Source: Mycolicibacterium austroafricanum
GTDB lineage: Bacteria; Actinomycetota; Actinomycetes; Mycobacteriales; Mycobacteriaceae
DNA: 56,676 nt
NCBI RefSeq assembly: GCF_902705885.1
Contig: NZ_CACSIP010000012.1
Span: 1-56,676, forward strand
Reading direction: 5' to 3'
Part shown: positions 25,047-35,473 of the stretch, in pieces
Position numbering within the stretch: position 1 is the stretch's first letter
Layout: each line of letters opens with the position of its first letter
Translations under genes and position numbers: made by a program
Notes under the pieces: model-generated
What the model saw: only the letters and a program-made list of their open reading frames with translations
Database searches by the model: none
Told to the model about the DNA's origin: nothing

Positions 25047-25988
25047 TCAGCGGAGCTGGGGGACGACCCGCTCGGCGAAGAACGCCACGTGGTCGAGATC
25101 GGACATGTCGAGGAGCTGCAGGTAGACCCGCTGCACACCGGCTTCGATGAAGGGGCCCAGTTTGTCGACGATCTCTGACGGGGTCCCGACCGCAGGCGAG
25201 TTCGTGCGAAGTTCGTCGACCTCGCGGCCGATCGCCGCCGCGCGCCGGGATACGTCCTCGTCGTCGCGGCCTGCGCACACCACGAACGCGGCCGAGTAGG
25301 TCAGCGAATCCTTTTCCCGCCCCTGCTCCTCGACGGCCGCTGCGACCCGCGCGTACTGCGTGCTAAGCGTTTCCAGCGGTACGAACGGGATGTTGAACTC
25401 GGCGGCGTATCTGGCGGCCAGCGCCGGGGTCCGTTTGGCGCCACCGCCGCCGATGATGATCGGCGGGTGCGGTGATTGGGCGGGTTTGGGCAATGCTGGG
25501 GACTCGGAGACGGTGTAGTGCGTCCCGGTGTAGTCGAAGGTCTCACCGACCGGTGTGGTCCACAGCCCGGTGAGGATCTCGAGCTGCTCGGTCAGCCGGT
25601 CGAATCGCTCGCCCAGCGGCGGGAAGGGGATGGCGTAGGCGCGGTGTTCGGCTTCGAACCACCCGGCGCCGATGCCGAATTCGATACGTCCGTTGGACAT
25701 CTCGTCGACCTGGGCCACCGAGATGGCCAACGGCCCGGGGTGGCGGAACGTCGCCGAGGTCACCATGGTGCCGAGCCGGATCGAGGTGGTCTCCCGGGCG
25801 AGGCCGGCCAGCGTCACCCACGAGTCCGTCGGACCAGGCAGCCCGTCGCCGGCCATCGCGACATAGTGGTCGGACCGGAAAAACGCCGAATATCCCGCGC
25901 TCTCCGCGATCCGGGCGACCGCGAGCTGGTCGGCGTAGCTGGCTCCCTGCTGGGGTTCGACGAAGATTCTGAAGTCCACTGGGTCCAC
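25047..25988 (-). CDS. LLM-class F420-dependent oxidoreductase
   Basis: 313-aa luciferase-fold TIM barrel. Features are the N-terminal DFRIFVEPQQGASYADQLAVARIAESAGYSAFF, the FRSDHYV segment, TTSIRLGTMVTSATFRHPG, GRIEFGIGAGWFEAEHRAYAIPFPPLGERFDRLTEQLEI, and PPIIIGGGGAKRT, all typical of actinobacterial F420H2-dependent members (TIGR03560-like). The substrate cannot be inferred. The start is GTG 25988, with TAGGCT 7 nt upstream suggesting a leaderless transcript. Confidence 0.85.
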   Translation of the reverse strand: MDPVDFRIFVEPQQGASYADQLAVARIAESAGYSAFFRSDHYVAMAGDGLPGPTDSWVTLAGLARETTSIRLGTMVTSATFRHPGPLAISVAQVDEMSNGRIEFGIGAGWFEAEHRAYAIPFPPLGERFDRLTEQLEILTGLWTTPVGETFDYTGTHYTVSESPALPKPAQSPHPPIIIGGGGAKRTPALAARYAAEFNIPFVPLETLSTQYARVAAAVEEQGREKDSLTYSAAFVVCAGRDDEDVSRRAAAIGREVDELRTNSPAVGTPSEIVDKLGPFIEAGVQRVYLQLLDMSDLDHVAFFAERVVPQLR

Positions 25989-26004
25989 GACTTTCAGCCT
26001 ATGC

Positions 26005-26628
26005 TCACAGCCCGCCGCGGGCCTTCTTCACCCGCTCGATCAGGTCGGCCGGTCCGTCGATCGAGACCCGGGCCTGGTCGCGGCCGGCGGCGAACAGCAG
26101 CAGCTCGCCGGGCTCCCCGGTGACCGTGACCGGTTGGCCCTGCCCCGCGGTGGCAAGCGTCTGGCCCTGCGGGGTGCGGAGAACGACCTTGGCCGGTGCC
26201 TTGCGCAGCGTCATCCGCGACATCATCGCCACCGGCCTGCGCAGCGCCGCGACGGTCCTGTCGTCGAGCGCCCGGGGTTCCCAGTCCGGACGAGCCCGTC
26301 GGACGTCCTCGTGGTGGATGAACATCTCGGCCACGTTCGCGATCGGATCCAGCAGCTTGAACGGCGAATAGAGCGGCGGTCCCTCGGCGACCTGACCCAG
26401 CAGCGCATCCCAGTCGGTGGATGCCGCCAGTTGTTTCTGGACCCGCTCGGTGTAGCCGGCGAACGCCGGGATCAGGATTCCCGGCGCCGCGTCCAACCGG
26501 CGCTCTCGGACCACGAGGTGTGCGGTGAGATCGCGGGCGTCCCAGCCCTCGCACAAGGTGGGTGCGTCCGGCGGAACCTCCCGGAACGTCGCAACAAGGG
26601 CGGCCCGTTCCCGCTGTGCCACGGTCAT
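26005..26628 (-). CDS. TIGR03085 family DinB-fold metal-binding protein
   Basis: 207 aa actinobacterial protein of the maleylpyruvate isomerase/DinB group. It has AQRERAALVATFREVPPDAPTLCEGWDARDLTAHLVVRERR (conserved His in TAHLVVRE), MFIHHEDVRRA (second His pair), and a C-terminal SCP2-like half with GEPGELLLFAAGRDQARV. It probably uses mycothiol or another thiol; substrate unknown. ATG 26628 was chosen because the 52-aa upstream ORF stops 1 nt before it, implying coupling. Confidence 0.82.
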   Translation of the reverse strand: MTVAQRERAALVATFREVPPDAPTLCEGWDARDLTAHLVVRERRLDAAPGILIPAFAGYTERVQKQLAASTDWDALLGQVAEGPPLYSPFKLLDPIANVAEMFIHHEDVRRARPDWEPRALDDRTVAALRRPVAMMSRMTLRKAPAKVVLRTPQGQTLATAGQGQPVTVTGEPGELLLFAAGRDQARVSIDGPADLIERVKKARGGL

Positions 26629-26629
26629 G

Positions 26630-26788
26630 TCAGTGGTGGCCCTTCTGTCGTGTTTCCCGTAGTGCGTCTTTGGTGAGTTTCCCACCTGCCCGCCGGTCGA
26701 CCCAGTCGCTTCGGGTGAACAGCGCCCGATCGCCGCGCGCCCCGAACAGCACGAGTACCTGCGGTTCGATGGTGGTGTCGGCGTTCAT
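26630..26788 (-). CDS. small basic protein, 52 aa
   Basis: A short ORF starting ATG 26788 reads MNADTTIEPQVLVLFG, then a basic middle (SDWVDRRAGGKLTKDALRE) and ends KGHH. It stops 1 nt before the start codon of the TIGR03085 gene on the same strand, so translational coupling is plausible. Third-position G+C is high across it. No domain recognised. It could be spurious. Confidence 0.5.
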   Translation of the reverse strand: MNADTTIEPQVLVLFGARGDRALFTRSDWVDRRAGGKLTKDALRETRQKGHH

Positions 26789-26851
26789 CCGCTGTGCTGT
26801 TCCACGTCGGATCAAACGTCAAACTTCAGGCGGATGTGACGCGCCGCCGGG

Positions 26852-27397
26852 TCAGAAGCCTTCGACGCCTTCGACACTGACGACCATGCCCCGTCCGGTG
26901 CTGTCGTTGGTGAACCGGGTGCCGTCCACATCGGCCTCGATGGTCCAGCCCACCGCCGAATAGGTGCGATAGTCCAGGGTTTCGGCGGGGATGGCACCCA
27001 GATTGCCCAGCACCCAGCTGATCCTTCCGTCGGCGGTGAGGCGCACCCCGTTCGCCGGCGTCCCCTCGATCTCGGGCGCATCGGTGAACGCCGCCTCGCA
27101 GCCCACCTCCTGCGCGTTGAGTTGGCACCTGGTCTTGCCGGACTTCGTCTCGATGAACACATACCCGTTGCGGGGCTGGAGCACCTCGCCGCTGGAGGGC
27201 CGGGGCGCCGTCGGGGTCGGACGCGGGTTCATGGTGGACGGCGGTGCCGCGGTGGGGCGGCTCGGCCGCGGGGTGGAAAACTCCGGCTCGGCGAACGAGT
27301 CCTGTTCCCGCGTGGCGGTGCCCTCGACGCTGGACTGGCATCCGGCGAGCAGGCCGGCGCAGGCAAGCACGCTTGCGATCGCCAGGCGCGTGTTCAT
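26852..27397 (-). CDS. lpqJ: lipoprotein LpqJ-like
   Basis: 181 aa. A signal peptide with lipobox (LASVLACAGLLAGC, acylated Cys ~20) is followed by a Pro/Thr-rich linker (STPRPSRPTAAPPS) and a ~100-residue beta-rich domain with two Cys (KTRCQLNAQEVGCEA) likely disulphide-bonded outside the membrane. Position between the ini locus and dnaK fits Rv0344c (lpqJ). ATG 27397 puts the signal peptide at the N-terminus; an ATG at 27418 is also possible. Function unknown. Confidence 0.8.
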   Translation of the reverse strand: MNTRLAIASVLACAGLLAGCQSSVEGTATREQDSFAEPEFSTPRPSRPTAAPPSTMNPRPTPTAPRPSSGEVLQPRNGYVFIETKSGKTRCQLNAQEVGCEAAFTDAPEIEGTPANGVRLTADGRISWVLGNLGAIPAETLDYRTYSAVGWTIEADVDGTRFTNDSTGRGMVVSVEGVEGF

Positions 27398-27561
27398 TCC
27401 GACCAGCGTACCCAGCATGTGGCGACAGTGACGCAAGTGACGCGCGGGTCGACGCTGGTGGAGGAGGTCGGCGGTCGCACCGTGAGTGTGAAGCCAGGGC
27501 TGCGATGACGCTGCAGATCGCGACCCGGAATGGTATTTCGCGCAAGCGAGCGGTGCGGACG

Positions 27562-27587
27562 GGAACAAATCACGGCACGGTCCCGTT
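27562..27587 (+). promoter_or_regulatory. candidate SigH promoter of dnaK
   Basis: GGAAC (27562-27566) and GTT (27585-27587) separated by exactly 18 nt fit the mycobacterial SigH consensus. dnaK is a known SigH-dependent gene in M. tuberculosis. The transcription start would fall just before the first HAIR. Confidence 0.65.
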
Positions 27588-27601
27588 GGCTCTATCGATA
27601 G

Positions 27602-27620
27602 TTGAGTGAATCAGACTCAA
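27602..27620. promoter_or_regulatory. HAIR operator 1 of dnaK (HspR site)
   Basis: TTGAGT-N7-ACTCAA is an exact match to the core of the HspR-associated inverted repeat (CTTGAGT-N7-ACTCAAG). It sits between the SigH-like promoter and dnaK, where HspR would repress under normal growth. Confidence 0.85.
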
Positions 27621-27655
27621 GTCTGAGTTGACACCACGGTGGCAACAGGTGCAGT

Positions 27656-27676
27656 CTTGAGCGCGGTGCACTCACA
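27656..27676. promoter_or_regulatory. HAIR-like operator 2 of dnaK
   Basis: CTTGAGC-N7-ACTCACA keeps the HAIR arms and the 7-nt spacer with mismatches at the ends. A second HspR site in the leader, about 43 bp before ATG 27719. Confidence 0.5.
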
Positions 27677-27718
27677 CATCTGAGGACCAACTAAACGTCT
27701 ATTCAGGAGGCAGCAATT

Positions 27719-29583
<1,865 letters not shown>

Positions 29584-29587
<4 letters not shown>

Positions 29588-30222
29588 GTGACGCCGACCG
29601 AGACCGTTCCGCTGAACAGGAACCGATCACCGTCACCGACAAGCGGCGCATAGACCCGGAAACGGGTCAGGTGCGGGACGCCGCGGCCGCCGGGCCGGCC
29701 CCCAGTGGGGGGCCGGCGCCGGACGAGTTCGCGGGCGAATCCGTCGAGGAAGCCGGCAAGGCGGCCGAGTTGCTCAACGACCTGCAACGCGTGCAGGCGG
29801 ATTTCGCCAATTACCGTAAGCGGGCGCTGCGCGATCAGCAGTTGATCTCCGACCGCGCCAAGGCGTCGGTGATCACCCAGCTGTTGCCGGTTCTCGACGA
29901 CCTGGACCGGGCCCGTAGCCACGGTGACCTGGAGTCCGGACCGCTGCGGTCTGTCGCCGACAAGCTCTCGACAGCGCTTGAGGCGCTTGGGCTTTCGGGA
30001 TTCGGTAGCGAGGGTGACGAGTTCGATCCTGCGTTGCACGAAGCCGTTCAGCACGAAGGCGAGGGCACGCATCCGGTCGTTGGGACCGTGATGCGGCGCG
30101 GCTACAAGGTCGGTGATCAGGTGGTCCGCCACGCCATGGTGGGCGTCGTCGACACTGTTCCCGACGCGACCGCGGCCGACGGTAATGCCGACGTGAGCGC
30201 GGAACAACCCTCAGAATCATAA
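29584..30222 (+). CDS. grpE: nucleotide exchange factor GrpE
   Basis: 212 aa. A low-complexity N-terminus is followed by the long dimerisation helix ([18 protein letters not shown]) and the beta-wing with [37 protein letters not shown]. It releases ADP from DnaK. GTG 29584 overlaps the dnaK stop (GTGA), so translation is coupled. The C-terminus is slightly extended and acidic. Confidence 0.96.
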
Positions 30223-30267
30223 GAGTTGACCATCTACAACAACGAGCGGGAGAGGAGGTGACCCGAT

Positions 30268-31464
30268 ATGGCCCAGCGAGAGTGGGTTGAGAAGGACTTC
30301 TACAAGGAGCTCGGCGTCACCTCTGATGCCGACGAGAAAGAGATCAAGCGGGCCGCCCGCAAGATTCTCTCCGAGAACCACCCCGACCGGAACCCCGGCA
30401 ACGCCGCGGCCGAAGAACGGTACAAAGCCGCCTCGGAAGCCAAGGAAGTCCTCACGGATCCGGCGAAGCGCAAGGAGTACGACGAAACCCGCCGGCTGTT
30501 CGCAGGCGGCGGGTTCGGTCGTGGCCGCTTCGGTGCGGGTGGCGGGGGCGGCGGAGGTTTCGGCGGGTTCGGCGGCGGCGGCGACGGTCAGGAGTTCAAC
30601 CTGAACGACCTGTTCGATGCTGCCGGTCAAACCGGGGGTGCGAACATCGGGGATCTGTTCGGCGGGCTTTTCGGGCGGGGTGCTCAGCAACCGCGCCCGT
30701 CGCGTCCGCGCCGGGGCAACGACCTCGAGACCGAGACCGAGCTCAGCTTCCTGGAGGCCACCAAGGGTGTGGCGATGCCACTTCGGCTGACCAGCCCGGC
30801 GCCTTGCACCAACTGCCACGGCAGTGGCGCACGTCCGGGAACCAGCCCGAAGGTCTGCCCGAACTGCAACGGAGCCGGCGTCATCAGCCGCAATCAGGGC
30901 GCGTTCGGCTTCTCCGAACCGTGCACCGAATGCCGCGGCAGCGGGTCGATCATCGAGAACCCGTGCAACGAGTGCAAGGGAACGGGCGTGACCACCCGCA
31001 CCCGCACCATCAACGTGCGGATACCTCCAGGCGTCGAGGACGGTCAGCGGATCCGGCTGGCCGGCCAGGGCGAAGCCGGACTCCGGGGAGCGCCGTCGGG
31101 TGACCTCTACGTGACCGTTCATGTCAGGCCGGACAAGGTGTTCGGGCGCAACGGCGATGACCTGACCGTGACGGTCCCGGTCAGCTATCACGAGTTGGCC
31201 TTGGGTACAACGCTTTCGGTTCCGACGCTGGAAGGCAAGGTCGGGGTGAGGGTGCCCAAGGGGACGTCGGACGGTCGCATCCTGCGGGTGCGTGGACGTG
31301 GCGTGCCCAAGCGGTCCGGGGGCCACGGCGATCTGCTGGTCACCGTGAAGGTGGCGGTGCCACCCAATCTGGAGGGTGAGGCCGTCGAGGCCCTCGAGGC
31401 CTACGCCAAAGCCGAGCGCGCCGCTGGGTTCGATCCCCGGGCGGGATGGGCCGGTTCGCTGTGA
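30268..31464 (+). CDS. dnaJ: chaperone protein DnaJ (DnaJ1)
   Basis: 398 aa. J domain with HPD at residues 38-40, a Gly/Phe-rich region (~75-115), then four zinc motifs [24 protein letters not shown] and CNECKGTG, and the two beta-sandwich C-terminal domains. It delivers substrates to DnaK and stimulates its ATPase. ATG 30268 follows GAGAGGAGG. Its position in the hspR operon marks it as the DnaJ1 type. Confidence 0.97.
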   Translation: MAQREWVEKDFYKELGVTSDADEKEIKRAARKILSENHPDRNPGNAAAEERYKAASEAKEVLTDPAKRKEYDETRRLFAGGGFGRGRFGAGGGGGGGFGGFGGGGDGQEFNLNDLFDAAGQTGGANIGDLFGGLFGRGAQQPRPSRPRRGNDLETETELSFLEATKGVAMPLRLTSPAPCTNCHGSGARPGTSPKVCPNCNGAGVISRNQGAFGFSEPCTECRGSGSIIENPCNECKGTGVTTRTRTINVRIPPGVEDGQRIRLAGQGEAGLRGAPSGDLYVTVHVRPDKVFGRNGDDLTVTVPVSYHELALGTTLSVPTLEGKVGVRVPKGTSDGRILRVRGRGVPKRSGGHGDLLVTVKVAVPPNLEGEAVEALEAYAKAERAAGFDPRAGWAGSL

Positions 31465-31495
31465 TGAGCGCTCGCGCGAAGAACCGAGGGCTCCA

Positions 31496-31861
31496 ATGAG
31501 TGCCGGCCGCAGGGAGGAAGCCAGGACGTTTCTGATCTCGGTGGCTGCCGAACTGGCCGGAATGCACGCGCAGACCCTGCGCACCTACGACCGGCTGGGT
31601 CTGGTCAGCCCCCAGCGTAGTTCCGGTGGCGGACGGCGCTATTCGGAACGTGACGTCGATCTTCTCCGCGAGGTGCAGCGGCTGTCGCAGGACGAGGGCG
31701 TCAACCTGGCGGGGATCAAGCGGATCATCGAGCTGACCAACCAGGTCGAGGCGCTGCAGGCCCGGGTCCGCGAACTGAGCGCCGAGGTCGAGCAACTGCG
31801 GGCTCAGCCGCGCGCAAAGAGCACCGCGCTGGTGGTGTGGCAGCCACGCCACCAGCGCTAG
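31496..31861 (+). CDS. hspR: heat-shock repressor HspR
   Basis: 121-aa MerR-family repressor. The winged HTH starts FLISVAAELAGMHAQTLRTYDRLGLVSPQRSSGGGRRYSERDVDLLREVQRL. A coiled-coil (ELTNQVEALQARVRELSAEVEQL) and a C-terminal hydrophobic VVWQP tail follow. It binds HAIR sites, which are visible upstream of dnaK and of clpB in this window, with DnaK as co-repressor in related actinobacteria. ATG 31496 was chosen over longer in-frame starts that overlap dnaJ. It converges on the amidase gene with 4 nt between stops. Confidence 0.95.
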   Translation: MSAGRREEARTFLISVAAELAGMHAQTLRTYDRLGLVSPQRSSGGGRRYSERDVDLLREVQRLSQDEGVNLAGIKRIIELTNQVEALQARVRELSAEVEQLRAQPRAKSTALVVWQPRHQR

Positions 31862-31865
31862 CTCC

Positions 31866-32867
31866 TCACGCCAACATCGCCCCCTGGGACCTCAGCGAGG
31901 TGTGCATCCCGGAGAACGGGCTGGCCTCGGGCAGAAGAACTTTCGGGATCTTGGTGACTGCGCTGTAGTTGACGTCGACGACGTTGGCCAGCGGCGACAG
32001 GCACAGCTGGCTGCACAGCTGATACGCATCGAGTTCCCCCAGGGCGTAGAGCTCGACCAACCACCGCACCATCTCCACCTGACTACACCGCCAGGCGTCT
32101 TCGAGCGGACGCGCGGAGCCCACGGTGAGAAGCGCGTCGTCGTGCTCGAACCGGGGCCAGGCCGGGGCGTGGCCCTTGATCAGATCGACGATGAGCGTGA
32201 CGTCCATGGCCCCTTCCAAGGCGGTTCCGCACGTCTCACCCTCGCCCTGGCGGTAATGGCCGTCGCCGATGGAGAACAGCGCGCCCTCGACGTTCACACC
32301 GAGATAGACCGTGGTGCCTGCGCGCAGCTCGGGGGTGTCCATGTTCCCGCCGAAGTAGTCGGGCACCAGGGTGGTACGGACTTCGCGCAGTGCGGGCGCG
32401 ACACCGACCGTGCCCAGCATCGGAGCCAGCGGAAACGTCAATTCGAAATCCGACTCGTGGGCGGTGAACACCGCGGTCGACGCTGCCCGGTCAACTGCGT
32501 ATATCCAGGTCAGCTCCTTCAACGGTGTTTGAAGGCCCGCCGTCCTGTCGGTTCCGGTCAATGCTCCGAACAGGGGGATGGTCGTCGACGCCGCCCAGTC
32601 CCGCGCCGGTGTCAACGACACCACGTGCAGTGCGAGGGTGTCGCCGGGCTCTGCCCCGGTGACGTAGAACGGTCCGGTCTGGGGGTTGAGCTCCTTGGGG
32701 TTGAGTACCTGGCTGGGTTTGTCGTCGGGTGAGGTCACCCGGCCGGCGAATGCATCTTCGGTCCACAGCCGCAGGACGGTGCCCGGGGCGACCTCCATGA
32801 CAGGTTCGGCGCCGCCGAACGTCCACACGTACTGCTCGCGGGACGGGGTGAACTCAACGACCGGCAT
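31866..32867 (-). CDS. acetamidase/formamidase (FmdA/AmdA family)
   Basis: 333-aa metal-dependent amidase family that hydrolyses short amides to acid and ammonia. Visible are the TGPFYVTGAEPGDTLALHV segment, the metal-site region DYFGGNMDTPELRAGTTVYLGVNVEGALFSIGDGHYRQGEGE, and the C-terminal LCSQLCLSPLANVVDVNY. Here it would take the amides made by the neighbouring nitrile hydratase. It overlaps the end of cbtA by 14 nt, so the leftward unit is cbtB-cbtA-amidase. Classical nitrile hydratase clusters usually carry a signature-family amidase, so this pairing is unusual. Confidence 0.85.
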   Translation of the reverse strand: MPVVEFTPSREQYVWTFGGAEPVMEVAPGTVLRLWTEDAFAGRVTSPDDKPSQVLNPKELNPQTGPFYVTGAEPGDTLALHVVSLTPARDWAASTTIPLFGALTGTDRTAGLQTPLKELTWIYAVDRAASTAVFTAHESDFELTFPLAPMLGTVGVAPALREVRTTLVPDYFGGNMDTPELRAGTTVYLGVNVEGALFSIGDGHYRQGEGETCGTALEGAMDVTLIVDLIKGHAPAWPRFEHDDALLTVGSARPLEDAWRCSQVEMVRWLVELYALGELDAYQLCSQLCLSPLANVVDVNYSAVTKIPKVLLPEASPFSGMHTSLRSQGAMLA

Positions 32868-33657
32868 GTGCCACCGCTGCCATCGGTGCTGGGGCGACGA
32901 CCCGGGGAAGCGCGACGGCGAACGTGGCGCCGAGCACGGTCCACATCACAGCGTGGCTGATCACCGAGGACAGTCGGAAGTCGGCGAGAAGCTCGGCCGG
33001 GAAGCCGGGGAAGATCGCGGAACCGTCGGGGCCGGTCAGGGGTTCCGGGACCTCGCGGACCGGGGGCATCACGACGATGACCGCTGTCATCGACACCAGG
33101 TAGCCGGCGAAGGCGGTGACTGCGGCTCGTGCTCCGCCGATCCGCGGTGCCAGCCGCAATGCCGCGGCCAGGGCGAGTGCCGCAACAGCGATCGACACGA
33201 CCATCACGGTCAGGTACAGGAACGTGCGTTCACCTGCCGTATCGGGATCGCCGACGCCGGGAGGGTTGGCCGGGTAGGCCAGAGAAGGCATCAGTGCCAC
33301 GGTGACGAACGCCGCTGCCGCGGTGGCCACGGCGGCTCCGCGCAGGTCTGCTCGCACCCCGTGCCGCGTGAGGGCGGCGAACGTCATCGTCAGCGCCACC
33401 GCGAACAGCGCACCCACGATCACGCCGAACGCAACGGTGCCCACCGCTGCCCCGACGTTCTCCTGCACCGCTCGGCTGAACACCTCGTGTTCGTGGCTGT
33501 GCCCGCCGGTCAGCGATTCCTCTACGTGTGCACGCGCCCCTTCGAAGTCGATGGCCGCGTCGATCAGCGGCGCCATCTGTAGGCGGGCGTAGACGAAGGT
33601 GGCCAACCCTGCGGCCAGCCCACCGGCCAGGCCGAGGGCGATGATTCGTTTCTCCAT
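32854..33657 (-). CDS. cbtA: cobalt transporter subunit CbtA
   Basis: 267-aa membrane protein with about five to six hydrophobic helices. There is an N-terminal signal-anchor (IIALGLAGGLAAGLATFVYARL), a His-containing loop GGHSHEHEVFSR (~residues 51-62) likely to bind metal, and a conserved SLAYPANPPGVGDP loop. It matches the CbtA family found beside CbtB and cobalamin or nitrile hydratase genes. ATG 33657 begins at the natural signal-anchor. Its 3' end overlaps the amidase start. Confidence 0.85.
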   Translation of the reverse strand: MEKRIIALGLAGGLAAGLATFVYARLQMAPLIDAAIDFEGARAHVEESLTGGHSHEHEVFSRAVQENVGAAVGTVAFGVIVGALFAVALTMTFAALTRHGVRADLRGAAVATAAAAFVTVALMPSLAYPANPPGVGDPDTAGERTFLYLTVMVVSIAVAALALAAALRLAPRIGGARAAVTAFAGYLVSMTAVIVVMPPVREVPEPLTGPDGSAIFPGFPAELLADFRLSSVISHAVMWTVLGATFAVALPRVVAPAPMAAVAHAGR

Positions 33658-33670
33658 CGTCGGTGCCTTT

Positions 33671-33898
33671 CTAGTGGCAGGGGAAGCCCAGCAGATGCCG
33701 GGCGTCGTGGAGGAATTCGTGGACGTGGGTGTCGGACCCGAACACCGACACCGCGCCCTGGTCATAGCCGAGGAAGTAGTAGGCGATCAACGCCACCACG
33801 GTCGTGGTGGTCAGCCACAGGGCTGCCTCCAGCCGTGAGGTGTCCGGTAGATCGAGCACGCCGGCGCGCCGGGACGTTGCCGTCGAAGTGGGAGACAT
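33671..33898 (-). CDS. cbtB: cobalt transporter subunit CbtB
   Basis: 75-aa single-helix protein. The membrane helix ALWLTTTTVVALIAYYFLGYDQG is followed by the hallmark HVHEFLHDARHLLGFPCH metal-binding end. Together with CbtA it should import Co2+ for the cobalt-type nitrile hydratase encoded divergently. An AT-rich palindrome lies 18 bp before its start codon. Confidence 0.9.
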   Translation of the reverse strand: MSPTSTATSRRAGVLDLPDTSRLEAALWLTTTTVVALIAYYFLGYDQGAVSVFGSDTHVHEFLHDARHLLGFPCH

Positions 33899-33915
33899 GG
33901 GGGACCTCTCTGTTG

Positions 33916-33938
33916 AATATTTGTCTGATGAAAATATT
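33916..33938. promoter_or_regulatory. AT-rich palindrome before cbtB
   Basis: AATATTT-N9-AAATATT, conspicuous in DNA of this G+C content, sits in the 253-bp divergent region between cbtB and nthB. Position right at the cbtB 5' end suggests a repressor site, for example for a metal sensor or the MarR protein. The rest of the gap 33939-34151 shows only a TAGTTT hexamer at 34097-34102 and GGAGG at 34137-34141 for nthB. Confidence 0.55.
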
Positions 33939-34151
33939 TTGAACGAGCGCCAGTGTGCGAATGCATGCTGCTCGCCGTCAACTCGAATGCCAGGTTAGGA
34001 GTTGGACGAAACGCACATTTAACACGGTTTTGGAATCAGGTTAAGGCCCTGTTACGGCTGGCCCCAGCAATTGCGATGGCGCACGCATCATGTGCATAGT
34101 TTCGTCTGGAAGTATTGCCAACATGAAATAAGGATCGGAGGCGTGACCGCG

Positions 34152-34850
34152 ATGCATGGTCCGCATGATGTCGGAGGGCGTGACGGTCTCGGCGCCATCG
34201 CCGAGGAATTTCTCGAACCGGGGATCCCCGATTGGCGGTATCCGTTCGAGGGCCGCATGCACGCCGTCACGGCGATGGCGATCGCCAAGGGCGCGTTCAA
34301 CCTCGACGAGCAACGGCACGGGATCGAGCTGATGAAGTGGAGCGAATACATCGACTCGACGTACTACGCGCACTGGCTGTTCTCAGTGGAGAAGCTGCTC
34401 AACGACAAGGGGTACATCTCCCATGACGAGATCGACGCACGAATGGCCGAGCTCGGTACCCCGCAGATGACTCCGCACCCGCAGAAGCCCGAGACCCTGT
34501 CGCCGTTCGCGCAGCAGATGGTCGACGTGCTGTGGGCGGGCACGCCTCACGACCTGTCAGCCGATACTCCGCCGGTGTTCGCGGTCGGTGACGCCGTCGC
34601 GGTGCGCAACATCAACGCGACCAGTCACAACCGCCTGCCGGGCTACCTCAATCGTGCCAAGGGAGTGATCGCCAAACTGTATGGGGCTTTTCATGATCCG
34701 GCGGCCAGTGCCCACCGGCAGGAGGATGAGCCACACCAGCTCTACATGGTGAAGTTCAGCTCGACCGAGCTGTGGGGCGACGAAGCAAGCGAGGAATTCG
34801 ACCTTTACGCCGATCTGTTCGAGGGCTACCTCGAACCTCTCGGCAAGTGA
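34152..34850 (+). CDS. nthB: nitrile hydratase beta subunit
   Basis: 232 aa. It starts MHGPHDVGGRDG, the family N-terminus, continues with YPFEGRMHAVTAMAIAKG carrying the conserved Arg that contacts the cysteine-sulphinate ligands, and has the C-terminal SH3-like barrel (FAVGDAVAVRNIN..GYLNRAKGVI and VKFSSTELWG). With the alpha subunit it hydrates nitriles to amides in the cytoplasm. ATG 34152 is supported by GGAGG at 34137-34141 and by the family N-terminus. Beta-before-alpha order is typical of cobalt enzymes. Confidence 0.95.
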   Translation: MHGPHDVGGRDGLGAIAEEFLEPGIPDWRYPFEGRMHAVTAMAIAKGAFNLDEQRHGIELMKWSEYIDSTYYAHWLFSVEKLLNDKGYISHDEIDARMAELGTPQMTPHPQKPETLSPFAQQMVDVLWAGTPHDLSADTPPVFAVGDAVAVRNINATSHNRLPGYLNRAKGVIAKLYGAFHDPAASAHRQEDEPHQLYMVKFSSTELWGDEASEEFDLYADLFEGYLEPLGK

Positions 34851-34876
34851 CCGCTTTCGGACAAGGAGAACACGAG

Positions 34877-35473
34877 ATGGATTGGCTGTCTTTGAAAGAC
34901 GTCGAAGCGCGGGTCAACGCGCTCGAGTCGTTGATGGTGGAGAAGGGCCTGGCCGAGCACGAGGCCGTCGACGCGGTGGTGGCGTCGTTCGAGAACGACA
35001 TGGGCCCGGTCAACGGCGCCAAGGTGGTGGCGCGAGCGTGGACCGACCCGCAGTACCGTGAATGGCTGCTCTCCGACGCCACCGCCGCGATCGCGGACAT
35101 GGGCTTCACCGGCCTGCAGACCGAGCACATGGTGGCTGTCGAGAACACCGCCGACCGACACAACGTCGTGGTGTGCACGCTGTGCTCGTGCTACCCCTGG
35201 ACGCTGCTGGGCATCCCGCCCGCCTGGTTCAAGTATCCGCAGTACCGCGCCCGGGTGGTCAAGGAACCGCGCAGCGTGCTCGCCGAGTTCGGTGTCGAAC
35301 TTCAAGACCACGTGAAGATCGACGTGTGGGACAGCAGCGCCGAGATCCGCTACCTGGTCATCCCCGAACGTCCGAAGGGCACCGAAGGTCTGACCGCCGA
35401 CGAGCTGGTGCCGCTGATCAGTCGAGACTCGATGGTCGGCACCGCACTGGTGTCCGCGCCGGAGGCGGCCTGA
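34877..35473 (+). CDS. nthA: nitrile hydratase alpha subunit, cobalt type
   Basis: 198 aa. The metal site reads C100-T-L-C103-S104-C105 followed by YPW. Thr after the first Cys is the mark of cobalt (not iron) nitrile hydratases; two of these Cys become sulphinic/sulphenic acid in the family. Further family segments are VVARAWTDPQYREWLL and SVLAEFGV. AGGAG precedes ATG 34877. Its TGA overlaps the ATG of the activator gene. Confidence 0.96.
   Translation: MDWLSLKDVEARVNALESLMVEKGLAEHEAVDAVVASFENDMGPVNGAKVVARAWTDPQYREWLLSDATAAIADMGFTGLQTEHMVAVENTADRHNVVVCTLCSCYPWTLLGIPPAWFKYPQYRARVVKEPRSVLAEFGVELQDHVKIDVWDSSAEIRYLVIPERPKGTEGLTADELVPLISRDSMVGTALVSAPEAA

Larger units (their letters stand above)
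27398..27718. promoter_or_regulatory. divergent lpqJ-dnaK intergenic region
   Basis: 321 bp without a gene. It holds, on the dnaK side, the SigH-like promoter (27562-27587), a CTATCGATAG palindrome (27592-27601), two HAIR-type repeats (27602-27620 and 27656-27676), a TTGACA hexamer at 27628-27633 without a good -10, and AGGAGG before ATG 27719. Nothing recognisable was seen in 27419-27560 on the lpqJ side. Confidence 0.7.

Noticed and set aside
33899..34151. Cobalamin riboswitch controlling cbtBA
   Set aside because: CbtAB genes are often under B12 riboswitches, but I could find no B12-box-like segment or supporting stems in this 253-bp gap.
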